From positions 62,001 to 126,000 of the forward strand of contig JAFAFA010000032.1 in assembly GCA_023423695.1 (NCBI GenBank): a stretch of DNA of 64,000 bases. The letters run 5' to 3'. This DNA is from Pseudomonadota bacterium (GTDB taxonomy: Bacteria; Pseudomonadota; Alphaproteobacteria; Azospirillales; Azospirillaceae). Below are positions 1-7,903 of this stretch, piece by piece (positions within the stretch are counted from its first letter, which is position 1; each line of letters opens with the position of its first letter). A program made the position numbers and the translations under genes. The notes under the pieces were generated by a model. The model saw nothing but the letters and a program-made list of their open reading frames with translations, did no database searches and was not told the origin of the DNA.

Positions 1-40
1 TATCCGTGGGCACTCTCCTTCGTGCCCGCCCGGAGCCCCC

Positions 41-1708
41 ATGTTTTTCGGCCCGCTTCCCCTGCCCGATGCAGAGGGCGCCATCCTCGCCCATTCGCTC
101 CGCCTGGGAGCGCTGGCCTTCAAGAAGGGCCGGCGTCTGTCGGCCGCGGATGTGGCGGCCTTGCGTGAGGCGGGCGTCGGCGAGGTGATCGCCGCCAAGC
201 TGTCGGATGCCGACATCGGGGAGGACGCCGCCGCCACCCGCATCGCCGCCGCGGTGGCGGGCGGTGGCGTGCAGATCGCCGCCGCCTTCACAGGCCGTGT
301 CAATCTGTTCGCCGCGGCGCGCGGCCTGCTTCGCCTCGACCCGGCGCGCGTCGACGCGATCAATACGATCGACGAGAGCGTCACCATCGCCACCCTGCCG
401 GATTACGCTCCGGTCGAGCCGGGCCAAATGCTGGCGACCGTCAAGATCATCCCCTTCGCCGCCCCCGCCGCCGCTGTGGAGCAGGCGGAACGTCTGGCGG
501 CCGATGGTGCGCCGCCGCTGGCCGTCCTCCCCTACCGCCCGCTGTCGGTGGCGCTGATCCAGACCCGGCTGCCGGGGATGAAGGAGAGCGTTCTCGACAA
601 GACCGTAACGGTGACGCGGGAACGGGTGGAGGCTCTCGGCGGCACGCTGGTCCATGAGGCGCGCTGCGCCCATGACGAGGGTGCGCTGGCGGACCTGATC
701 GCCGCGATGCCGGCCGCCGACCTGCTGCTGATCGCCGGCGCATCCGCCATCACCGACCGGCGCGACGTGCTGCCCGCCGCCATCGAGCGGGCCGGCGGGG
801 TGGTGGAGCATTTCGGCATGCCGGTGGACCCCGGCAACCTGCTGCTGTTGGCCCGGCGCGGTGACAAGCCGGTGCTGGGCCTGCCGGGCTGCGCGCGGTC
901 GCCCAAGCTGAACGGTTTCGACTGGGTGTTGCAGCGCATCGCGGCAGGCGTGCCGCCGGGCCGGGCGGAGGTGATGCGGATGGGTGTCGGCGGGCTGCTG
1001 GCGGAGATTCCGACGCGGCCCCTGCCGCGCGCCGGCTTGGCCGCGGAGACACCGCGGGCGCCGCGCGTCACCGCGCTGGTGCTCGCCGCCGGACGTTCCA
1101 GCCGCATGGGGCCGACCAACAAGCTGCTGGCGGAGGTGAACGGCGCACCGCTGGTCGCCCGCGCGGTTGAAGCGGCGCTGGCCTCCCAGGCCGCCAACGT
1201 CATCGTCGTCACCGGCCACCAGGGGGAAAGCGTGGCGCGGGCGCTGTCCGAACGCCCGGTGACCTTCGTCCACAACCCGGCCTTCGCCGAGGGGCTGAGC
1301 AGTTCGCTGCGCGCCGGACTGGCAGCGGTGCCGAGCGAATCCGATGCAGTGGTGGTGTGCCTGGGCGACATGCCGCGGGTGTCGTCCGCCGTGATCGACC
1401 GGTTGATCGCCGCCTACAGCCCGCTGGAAGGCCGCGCCATCTGTGTGCCGACCACCCATGGCAAGCAGGGAAACCCCGTGCTGTGGGACCGCGCCTTCTT
1501 CACCGAGATGGCGGCGCTGACCGGCGACGCCGGGGCGAAGCGGCTGATCGGCCAGCATGCCGACCGGCTGTGCGAGGTGCCGGTGGACGACGCCGGCGTC
1601 CTCTATGACGTCGATACCCCCGACCTGCTTGCCGGCTTCACCGCGACCGTCGGCAGCGAAGCGGTCAGCGCGCCAGATCCAGCCAGCGCCGGGTCATCGC
1701 GCGGGTGA
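41..1708 (+). CDS. Molybdopterin-binding / MocA-like nucleotidyltransferase fusion
   Basis: Two-domain molybdenum cofactor protein of 555 residues. The N-terminal ~330 residues resemble the MoeA/MogA molybdopterin-binding fold. A second domain begins near residue 343 with VTALVLAAGRSSRMG, the nucleotide-binding loop of MobA/MocA-type transferases, followed by the CLGDMPRV metal-binding segment. MocA proteins add CMP to Mo-molybdopterin to make the dinucleotide cofactor used by xanthine oxidase-family enzymes, and one such enzyme (Cox form II) lies at 15-22 kb. The substrate is inferred from family and context; GMP transfer is less likely. The ATG at 41 gives a start matching family length. 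The last 44 bases overlap the convergent amidotransferase gene. Upstream partners, if any, are outside the window. Confidence 0.85.
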   Translation: MFFGPLPLPDAEGAILAHSLRLGALAFKKGRRLSAADVAALREAGVGEVIAAKLSDADIGEDAAATRIAAAVAGGGVQIAAAFTGRVNLFAAARGLLRLDPARVDAINTIDESVTIATLPDYAPVEPGQMLATVKIIPFAAPAAAVEQAERLAADGAPPLAVLPYRPLSVALIQTRLPGMKESVLDKTVTVTRERVEALGGTLVHEARCAHDEGALADLIAAMPAADLLLIAGASAITDRRDVLPAAIERAGGVVEHFGMPVDPGNLLLLARRGDKPVLGLPGCARSPKLNGFDWVLQRIAAGVPPGRAEVMRMGVGGLLAEIPTRPLPRAGLAAETPRAPRVTALVLAAGRSSRMGPTNKLLAEVNGAPLVARAVEAALASQAANVIVVTGHQGESVARALSERPVTFVHNPAFAEGLSSSLRAGLAAVPSESDAVVVCLGDMPRVSSAVIDRLIAAYSPLEGRAICVPTTHGKQGNPVLWDRAFFTEMAALTGDAGAKRLIGQHADRLCEVPVDDAGVLYDVDTPDLLAGFTATVGSEAVSAPDPASAGSSRG

Positions 1709-2363
1709 ACTGCTCCGCCACCGGCAGATGGGTGGCGATGGCATCCTCCAGCCCGTGCAGCATCTCCGCATTGCGCTCCCGCGCTTCCTCCCGGATGCGG
1801 GAGGCCCAGCCGCGCAGGATGTCGCCGGTCGCCTCCGGATGGAACTGGAAGGCGTAGGTGGCACGGCCGAGCCGGAAGGCCTGCCGGTCGCAGGCGGCGC
1901 TATAGGCCAGCGGCACCGCGCCTTCGGGAAACTCGAAGGTATCGTAATGCCACTGGGCGAGGTTCAGCTCCGGCCCGAAGCCGCCCAGCAGCGGATCGCC
2001 CTGCGCCCCATCGGTCAGGCTGACCCGGTGGATGCCCAGTTCCGGTGTGGTGTGGCGGTAGACCTTCGCGCCATAGGCGCGGGCGGCGAGTTGCGCGCCC
2101 AGGCAGATGCCCATCACCGGCCGGTCGGCGTCGGTGAACTCGCGGATCACCTCCATCGCCCGGCCGAAATGCGGGCCCTTGGCATCGTCCCAGGCGTCCT
2201 GTGGACCGCCCAGCACCACAAGGCCGGCATAGCCGTCCTTCTCGGGGATCGCTTCCCCCTCGTTGGCGGCGATGGTGTGGAGGGTGGCGCCGTTGTCGGT
2301 CAGCGCGTCGCCCACCAGACCGATGGGAGCGGTGCGGCTGTTCTGAACGACCAGGATGCGCAT
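1665..2363 (-). CDS. Class I glutamine amidotransferase
   Basis: Stand-alone GATase1-fold protein of 232 residues. The nucleophile elbow is GICLGAQLAAR with Cys87, and the His-Glu pair of the triad sits in FQFHPEA near residue 175. Homologues are usually annotated as GMP synthase-like amidotransferases or gamma-glutamyl hydrolases acting on small glutamyl compounds in the cytoplasm. Nothing in the sequence fixes the substrate, and no synthetase partner is adjacent. The ATG at 2363 is the first plausible start. The 3' end overlaps the Moco gene tail by 44 bases on the opposite strand, so the two are convergent and not an operon. Confidence 0.85.
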   Translation of the reverse strand: MRILVVQNSRTAPIGLVGDALTDNGATLHTIAANEGEAIPEKDGYAGLVVLGGPQDAWDDAKGPHFGRAMEVIREFTDADRPVMGICLGAQLAARAYGAKVYRHTTPELGIHRVSLTDGAQGDPLLGGFGPELNLAQWHYDTFEFPEGAVPLAYSAACDRQAFRLGRATYAFQFHPEATGDILRGWASRIREEARERNAEMLHGLEDAIATHLPVAEQFTRAMTRRWLDLAR

Positions 2364-2548
2364 GGGTCTGCTCGGCTCGCGTCGTTGGCACGGGTGTCAT
2401 CAAGTTGTGAGACCGTCGCGAGCGGAGTTCAAGCCACGGGCGCTTCCAAACCCATGCTCCGCCCCGCAAAGCCGCTATGCGCGCTGCCGGGCCGGTGGTC
2501 TAAAGTGCCCGTCACCGTCCATTCCGCTCCGCGCCGGAGGTCCGTCCC

Positions 2549-4063
2549 ATGTCGTCCCGCACCCGCCTTCTCGCCGTACCGCTGATCGCCGCCATCCTCG
2601 GCATGACCTTCCCTGCATGGGCGCAGAACGGCTCGCTGACCTTCCTGCACGTCAACGACGTGTACGAGATCGCGCCGGTGAAGGGGCAGGGCGGGTTCGG
2701 GCCGCTGATGACCCTGCTGAAGCGCGAACGCGCCTCGGCTCCCGACGCCTTCACCACCGTCGGCGGAGATTTCCTGTCGCCGTCGCTGCTGTCGGGGACG
2801 ACTCAGGGCGAGCAGATGATCACGCTGTTCAACGCCATCGGCGTCGATGCGGTGACCTTCGGCAACCATGAATTCGACTTCGGCATCGACGCGCTGAAGC
2901 AGCGGATGGCCGAATCGAAGTTCCCCTGGATCGGCACCAATGTGCGGTCCGCCGACGGCTCCGCCTTCGCGACGACGGTGCCGAACTGGACCAGGACGGT
3001 CGACGGCATCACTGTCGGCTTCATCGGCCTGATCACCCCCGACAGCGCCCGCCTGTCGAGCGCCGGCCCCAGCCTTGGCTTCCAGCCGGTGCTGGAGACC
3101 GCCGCCGCCGCGGTGACGGAGCTGCGCGCCAAGGGCGCCGCGGTTGTCGTGGCGCTGACCCATCTGACCATCGCGGAGGACCGGCAGTTGGCCGCCAAGG
3201 TCAAGGGCATCGACCTGATCCTGGGCGGCCACGACCATGACCCGATCAGCTTCTACGAGGGCTCAACCCTGATCCTGAAGGCGGGGCAGGACGCGCGCTA
3301 TCTGGGCGTCGTAAAGCTGGCGGTCGAAACCAGGGACGTCGGCAAGGGACCGGCGACCACCACCGTGCCGACCGAATGGCGCTTCGTCACCACCGCCGGT
3401 GTCGCCCCGGACCCGGAGGTCGAGGCGGTGGTGGAGGGCTACACCAAGCGGCTCGACAACGACCTTGCCGCGGTGATCGGCACCACCGCGACCGAACTGG
3501 ACAGCCGCAAGGACGTGGTGCGCAGCCGCGAGGCCAGCATGGGCAACCTGATCGCCGACGCCCTGCGCGAGACGCTGAAGGCCGATGTCGCGATCACCAA
3601 CGGCGGCGGCATCCGCGCCGACGCGCTGCACCCCGCCGGAACCCGTCTGACCCGCCGCGACATCTTCGCCGAACTGCCCTTCGGCAATGTCGGGGTGCTG
3701 GTGGAGATGTCGGGGCTGGATCTGATCTCCACCCTGGAGCACGGCGTCGGCAAGGTGGAGGAGAAGGCCGGCCGCTTCCCGCAGGTTTCCGGCCTGACCA
3801 TGACCTACGACCCCAAGGCCCCGGCCGGCCGCCGGGTGACCTCCGTGACGGTCGGCGGCAAGCCGATCGACCCGCAGGCGGCCTATCGCGTCGCGACCAA
3901 CGACTACATGTTGAAGGGCGGTGACGGCTATGCCGCCTTCCCGCGGTCCAAAGTGATCGTCGATGCATCGGGGGCGGTGTTGCTGGCGACCATCGTGATG
4001 AACCACGTCGAGTCCAAGAAAACGGTCGCGTCCACGGTGGAAGGACGGATCGTGGCAAAATAA
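2549..4063 (+). CDS. Periplasmic 5'-nucleotidase / metallophosphatase (UshA-like)
   Basis: Secreted bimetal phosphatase of 504 residues. A signal peptide ends around AWA-QNG (residue 26). The calcineurin-like metal ligands appear in order: LHVNDVYEI, GGDFLSPS, FGNHEFDFG, THLTIAED and GGHDHDP. The C-terminal 5'-nucleotidase substrate domain shows NGGGIRAD and GGDGYAAF. The family hydrolyses nucleotide 5'-phosphates or related phosphoesters in the periplasm for nucleoside and phosphate salvage; the exact substrate is not readable here. A GGAGG Shine-Dalgarno 8 bases before the ATG supports this start. It appears monocistronic. A GC-rich dyad, GCCACGG/CCGTGGC (about 4067-4092), follows the stop without a T tract. 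Confidence 0.9.
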   Translation: MSSRTRLLAVPLIAAILGMTFPAWAQNGSLTFLHVNDVYEIAPVKGQGGFGPLMTLLKRERASAPDAFTTVGGDFLSPSLLSGTTQGEQMITLFNAIGVDAVTFGNHEFDFGIDALKQRMAESKFPWIGTNVRSADGSAFATTVPNWTRTVDGITVGFIGLITPDSARLSSAGPSLGFQPVLETAAAAVTELRAKGAAVVVALTHLTIAEDRQLAAKVKGIDLILGGHDHDPISFYEGSTLILKAGQDARYLGVVKLAVETRDVGKGPATTTVPTEWRFVTTAGVAPDPEVEAVVEGYTKRLDNDLAAVIGTTATELDSRKDVVRSREASMGNLIADALRETLKADVAITNGGGIRADALHPAGTRLTRRDIFAELPFGNVGVLVEMSGLDLISTLEHGVGKVEEKAGRFPQVSGLTMTYDPKAPAGRRVTSVTVGGKPIDPQAAYRVATNDYMLKGGDGYAAFPRSKVIVDASGAVLLATIVMNHVESKKTVASTVEGRIVAK

Positions 4064-4172
4064 CGCAGCCACGGGGACATTATCGGGCCGTGGCATGACA
4101 CTCCGTTGCGCAGGTGCGGCATTTCCCTTTAGGGTAACCCGTCTGCCCTATATCCGCGCCGGAAGCCGCCGC

Positions 4173-5216
4173 ATGTCCGATACCCTGCCCAGCCGTTCCA
4201 ACGACTTCGCCCAGACCTTCAACACCGCCCATGGCGAGGCAGGTCTCGGGCGGGTGTCGATTGCCCATATTCTGCAGCGCATCCAGGCGGATCCGAACTT
4301 CCTGTTCAGCGAGGACTTCCGGCAGGGCGGCGGGCAATGCCCATTCCGTGCTGGAGCCGCTCAGGCCCAAGCGGGGGGCGCGGCACCGATCCCCCAGGAC
4401 GATGCCGACAAGGTGGCGGTCAACAGCCTGCTGGCCCTGCTGTTCAACCGGCTGCGCGATCACATCGCCGAAAAGCTGCCCTTCGATGCCGAGGGGCGGC
4501 CGATGCTGCCGATCCCGCCGCGCTCGCCGCACGGGCTGGACCCGGCCGACCGCGCCGCCATGGCCGCGGCGGCGCCGGACGTCCTCTGCTCCGTCCTGCG
4601 CGACGCCTCCTGCCATTTGCTGGACGGTCTGATCACCGGCTGGGCGGTCGGTCTGGTACAGGAGGAGGAGTATTTCCGTTCCCAGGGCTCCGGCGCCATC
4701 TCGCTGGAGGCGGCGGCGACCTTCGTCCTGCGCAGCGTGCTGGAACATTCGCCGCTCTACCAGCGCGCCGGCTACGACATGCTGTCGATCACCAAGACCG
4801 GCAGCCACACCGCGATCCACATCTGCTGGGCTCTGGTGGAGGCGGCTCCACTGCTGGTGCCGGGCCGCGATGCCGCCTTCTACGACGACCTCGTTCGCCG
4901 CAGCCTGAAGCAGATCGTGCCGCTGTCGATGGCCAGCCTCGGCATGCTGGTCCATTACATGGAGGAAAGCGGCATCGAGCCTGCCGACGGGCTGGCGGTG
5001 CATCGGCTGCCCAAGGACCAGACCGCCTTCGTGCTGGACGGCAACGGGCTGATCCGGCTGAATGCCGATCCCATCGTCACCTTCGCCAAGCCGGGCGAGC
5101 GCTATTACACCGGCTGCCCGGCCTTCTACACCACGAACCTGATCAAGCTGTATCTGGACATCGTGGCCGGGCTGGCCCTGGAATATTCCGTCTACGACCG
5201 CCTGCAGGAGGGCTGA
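4173..5216 (+). CDS. Conserved protein of unknown function, tandem paralogue A
   Basis: I do not recognise a characterised family. The 347-residue product has no signal peptide or obvious membrane helix and is closely related along its whole length to the next gene. Shared blocks are the N-terminal RSNDFAQTF, SPHGLD, the Cys/His pair in CHLLD, SITKTGSHTAIHICW followed by LVEAAPLL, RRSLKQ, and near the C terminus GERYYTGCPAFY. Conserved His and Cys residues in these blocks could bind metal or act in catalysis, but this is speculative. Paralogue A carries an extra Gln/Ala-rich loop around residues 60-75. The ATG at 4173 matches the start position of the paralogue; the open frame extends to 4095 but that extension lacks family similarity. 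It ends 5 bases before paralogue B. Confidence 0.75.
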   Translation: MSDTLPSRSNDFAQTFNTAHGEAGLGRVSIAHILQRIQADPNFLFSEDFRQGGGQCPFRAGAAQAQAGGAAPIPQDDADKVAVNSLLALLFNRLRDHIAEKLPFDAEGRPMLPIPPRSPHGLDPADRAAMAAAAPDVLCSVLRDASCHLLDGLITGWAVGLVQEEEYFRSQGSGAISLEAAATFVLRSVLEHSPLYQRAGYDMLSITKTGSHTAIHICWALVEAAPLLVPGRDAAFYDDLVRRSLKQIVPLSMASLGMLVHYMEESGIEPADGLAVHRLPKDQTAFVLDGNGLIRLNADPIVTFAKPGERYYTGCPAFYTTNLIKLYLDIVAGLALEYSVYDRLQEG

Positions 5217-5221
5217 GCCCG

Positions 5222-6220
5222 ATGGCCCGGACCAACGATTTCGCCCTGACCTATGCCGGCGCGCATGAGGAGGCCGGGATGACCCGGATCAACCTCGCGC
5301 CCATCCTGCACCGCATCGCCGAAGATCCCGGCTATCTCCTCAGCGACGAGCTGCTGACCCTGGCCGGCCACTGCCCGGCCCATGCCGACACCCGGAAGGA
5401 GGACTTCGAGAAGGTCGCGATCAACACCCTGCTGGGCTTCCTCTATGTCGACCTGCGGGAGCACATCATCGCCCGCATGCCGCTGGACGACGCCGGCCAT
5501 CTGGTGCTGTCGACCCCGCCGGACTCGCCGCACGGGCTGGATTTCGCCGATCCCGACGGCATCGATGCCGCCGATCCCGACCGCATGGTCGGCTTCCTGC
5601 GCGATTCGGTCTGCCACCTGCTGGACGCCATCATCAAGGACTGGGCGATCAAGGTGATGGTGGAGGAGGACCGCTGCCGGACGGAGGGAACCATCACCGA
5701 CATGGCCGCCGCCGGTTATGTGCTGGGCCGCGAGTTGCAGAAGTCGGTCCTGCACGGACCGTCGGGCTACGACATGCTGTCGATCACCAAGACAGGCAGC
5801 CACACCGCCCTGCATGTCTGCTGGAATCTGGTGGAGGCCGCCCCGCTGCTGCGTCCCGGTCTGGAGGCCGCCGCCTATGACGACCTCGCCCGCCGCAGCC
5901 TGAAGCAGGTGCTGCCGCTCGCCATGGGCAGTCTGGGAATGCTGTGCCAGTTCATGGCGGCGGGAAAGATCGAGGCCGACGACCATCAGGCCATCCATCC
6001 GCTGCGCCCCGACCAGTCGGCCTTCCTCTATGATCCGGACAAGGACCTTATCGTCCTGAACACCGACCTGATCGAGCCGACAGCAATGGCAGGTGAGCGC
6101 CATTACACCGGCTGCCCTGCCTTCTACGCCAACGGCCTGATCAACCTGTACATGGAAATCGTGCTGACGCTTGCGGCGCAATACGGCATGTATGTGCGGC
6201 TTCAGGGGAAGTCGGCGTGA
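5222..6220 (+). CDS. Conserved protein of unknown function, tandem paralogue B
   Basis: The 332-residue sister of the preceding gene, starting 5 bases after its stop, so the pair is almost certainly co-transcribed and arose by tandem duplication. It keeps the same conserved blocks: RTNDFALTY, SPHGLD, CHLLD, SITKTGSHTALHVCW, LVEAAPLL, RRSLKQVLPLAMGSLGML and GERHYTGCPAFY. The two have diverged most in residues 45-65 and 120-180. Retention of both copies in tandem suggests a heteromeric partner or different ligands, which is inference only. No signal peptide or transmembrane segment is visible. Structure prediction of the KTGSHTA and YTGCPAF blocks would be the quickest way to a fold assignment. 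Confidence 0.75.
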   Translation: MARTNDFALTYAGAHEEAGMTRINLAPILHRIAEDPGYLLSDELLTLAGHCPAHADTRKEDFEKVAINTLLGFLYVDLREHIIARMPLDDAGHLVLSTPPDSPHGLDFADPDGIDAADPDRMVGFLRDSVCHLLDAIIKDWAIKVMVEEDRCRTEGTITDMAAAGYVLGRELQKSVLHGPSGYDMLSITKTGSHTALHVCWNLVEAAPLLRPGLEAAAYDDLARRSLKQVLPLAMGSLGMLCQFMAAGKIEADDHQAIHPLRPDQSAFLYDPDKDLIVLNTDLIEPTAMAGERHYTGCPAFYANGLINLYMEIVLTLAAQYGMYVRLQGKSA

Positions 6221-6229
6221 CGGTGCTTC

Positions 6230-6257
6230 TTGACGGAACGGCGACCATGCCTATGTT
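6230..6257 (+). promoter_or_regulatory. Sigma-70-type promoter for the Cys-phosphatase gene
   Basis: TTGACG at 6230-6235, a 16-base spacer, then TATGTT at 6252-6257, a good match to a housekeeping promoter in a GC-rich genome. It lies between the paralogue pair and the phosphatase gene and places transcription initiation near 6264, about 23 bases before the preferred TTG start. This argues against a start at 6230, which would lie upstream of the promoter's own -10. Confidence 0.45.
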
Positions 6258-6286
6258 GGCGTTCCGTCAGAGTCGAAAGGTCTAAG

Positions 6287-7009
6287 TTGGCGAAGAAAAG
6301 CTATCTGCGGGCGGTCACCACCACCGCACTGGCCGACGCGATCAAGCGCAGCCGCAGCCGCATGGCGACGCCGTGGCAGCGTGCGCTCGGCCATCTGGAA
6401 AGCGTGTTCATCGACCACGCCTGCTTCCGGCTGATCTATTCGAACACCTACCGCATCTCGCCCAACATGTACCGGGCAAGCCAGCCCTCGCCTTCGCACA
6501 TCGCGGCGGCGGCGCGCAACGGGATCAAGTCGATCCTGAACCTGCGCGGCTCGCGCGACTGCGCCTCCTACATCCTGGAGGCGGATGCCTGCCGCGCCCA
6601 TGGTCTGGAACTGGTCGATTTCCCGGTGAACTCCCGCGACATGCCGAAGAAGGAAACCCTTCTGAAGGCGCGCGAGCTGTTCAAGACTATGACCTATCCG
6701 GCGCTGATGCACTGCAAGTCGGGGGCGGACCGCGCCGGCTTCATGTCGACGCTGTACCTGTTCGCCCATGAGGGCCAGCCGCTCGACCAGGCGATGAAGC
6801 AGCTGTCCTGGCGGTACGGCCACTTCAAGCAGGCCAAGACCGGCATCCTCGATTACTTCTTCGAGCTGTACGCCGCCTACAATCAGAAGCGCCCGATCGA
6901 GTTCTGGGATTGGGTCGAGCGCGTCTACGACCCGGTCGAAGCCAAGGCGAGCTTCCGCTCGCGCGAATGGGCCGACGCCGTGGTGGACCGGGTGCTGGGC
7001 CGCGAATAG
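6287..7009 (+). CDS. Dual-specificity / tyrosine phosphatase-like protein
   Basis: Cytoplasmic Cys-based phosphatase of 240 residues. The signature HCKSGADRAG fits CX5R, with the nucleophile at Cys143 and the phosphate-binding Arg six residues later. The region before it (YRASQPSPSHIAAA, then SILNLRG) matches the N-terminal half of DSP-like phosphatases, which in bacteria act on phosphotyrosine, phosphoinositides or lipid phosphates. The substrate is unknown. The start is taken as TTG at 6287 because AAAGG lies 6 bases upstream; another TTG at 6230 lies inside a predicted promoter, and no in-frame ATG precedes the domain. It may function with the preceding paralogue pair, but has its own promoter. 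Confidence 0.8.
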   Translation: MAKKSYLRAVTTTALADAIKRSRSRMATPWQRALGHLESVFIDHACFRLIYSNTYRISPNMYRASQPSPSHIAAAARNGIKSILNLRGSRDCASYILEADACRAHGLELVDFPVNSRDMPKKETLLKARELFKTMTYPALMHCKSGADRAGFMSTLYLFAHEGQPLDQAMKQLSWRYGHFKQAKTGILDYFFELYAAYNQKRPIEFWDWVERVYDPVEAKASFRSREWADAVVDRVLGRE

Positions 7010-7024
7010 GGCGGCCCGCTCCCT

Positions 7025-7681
7025 TTAACGGGCGACATACCAGTCGGCGCGGTGATTGAAGGCGACGAAAGCGTTCAGCACCGCCGCTCCCAGGATCGAA
7101 GCGAGCAGCGCCGGCCAGTCCAGAACGAAGGCGGCGGCGGAGAAGACCGCGAGATCGAACAGCGCCTGCAGCCAGCCGGCGCGGAACCCGGTCTTCTCCT
7201 GCAGATAAAAGGCGAGGATGCCGACACCGCCGCCGCTGGCGCCGTGGCGGAACAGCCCAATGACCCCAATCCCGACGCAGAATCCCGCCAGCACCGCCGC
7301 GACATAGGGGTTGATGGCGCTGAAGCTCATCATCGACGGCAGCAGACTGGAGAGGATGGAGATGCCGGTGACGGCAACCAGCGACCTGACCGTGAAGCCG
7401 ACGCCGATGCGGGCCAGCGCAAGGAAGTAGAAGGGCAGGTTGACGAGGAAGAACAGGATCCCGAAGTCGACGCCCGTCGCATAGGAGATCACGAAGCTCA
7501 ACCCTGCCGCCTGTCCGGTGACCAGCCCGGCGGCATGCAGAATGGCAATTCCGAACGAAGTCATCACGATGCCGAACAGTTGTCCTTGCAAATTGTCAAA
7601 GACACTGTGCGCAGCCTTTGGCCGCTCATAAATGATCGATGCGGGGGATGACGAAATGGTCGGGGCGGAATTGTTCGTCAT
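7025..7681 (-). CDS. YitT family membrane protein (copy 1)
   Basis: Integral inner-membrane protein of 218 residues with about five or six hydrophobic helices and no charged catalytic motif. It has the YitT/DUF161 pattern AAGLSFVISY, FGILFFLVNLPFYFLA and GLFRHGASGGGVGILAFYLQ. The biochemical role of the family is unresolved. The ATG at 7681 has AAGGGTG about 7 bases upstream; the open frame also allows GTG at 7690, whose spacing is worse. A second, clearly related gene is at 35610-36239. A perfect dyad lies about 50 bases upstream and may be an operator. Confidence 0.85.
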   Translation of the reverse strand: MTNNSAPTISSSPASIIYERPKAAHSVFDNLQGQLFGIVMTSFGIAILHAAGLVTGQAAGLSFVISYATGVDFGILFFLVNLPFYFLALARIGVGFTVRSLVAVTGISILSSLLPSMMSFSAINPYVAAVLAGFCVGIGVIGLFRHGASGGGVGILAFYLQEKTGFRAGWLQALFDLAVFSAAAFVLDWPALLASILGAAVLNAFVAFNHRADWYVAR

Positions 7682-7729
7682 GCCAATCACCCTTCGGCGT
7701 CGCCTGTGTGTTTACACGCGACAGCCAAT

Positions 7730-7752
7730 ATAGGTCATTTCTACTGACCTAT
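7730..7752 (-). promoter_or_regulatory. Inverted repeat upstream of yitT copy 1
   Basis: ATAGGTCA (7730-7737) and TGACCTAT (7745-7752) form perfect 8-bp arms around a 7-base spacer. The motif sits 49-71 bases upstream of the ATG at 7681, and on the minus strand a TATATT-like -10 overlaps the right arm, so a bound regulator would cover the promoter. The regulator is not identifiable. Confidence 0.4.
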
Positions 7753-7903
7753 CCATACTTCACTTCGGTGACGCGGGAGCTATGCGATTTGCGGGGGATG
7801 GGTGTGGAGGCGGTCCTTTAGGGCCGACAGTCCCGCCTTTCCTCCCGCTCTTCCAAATCGCAGAAGAGCGGGCGAACATTGCGATCCGGCATCATCCGCA
7901 AAC

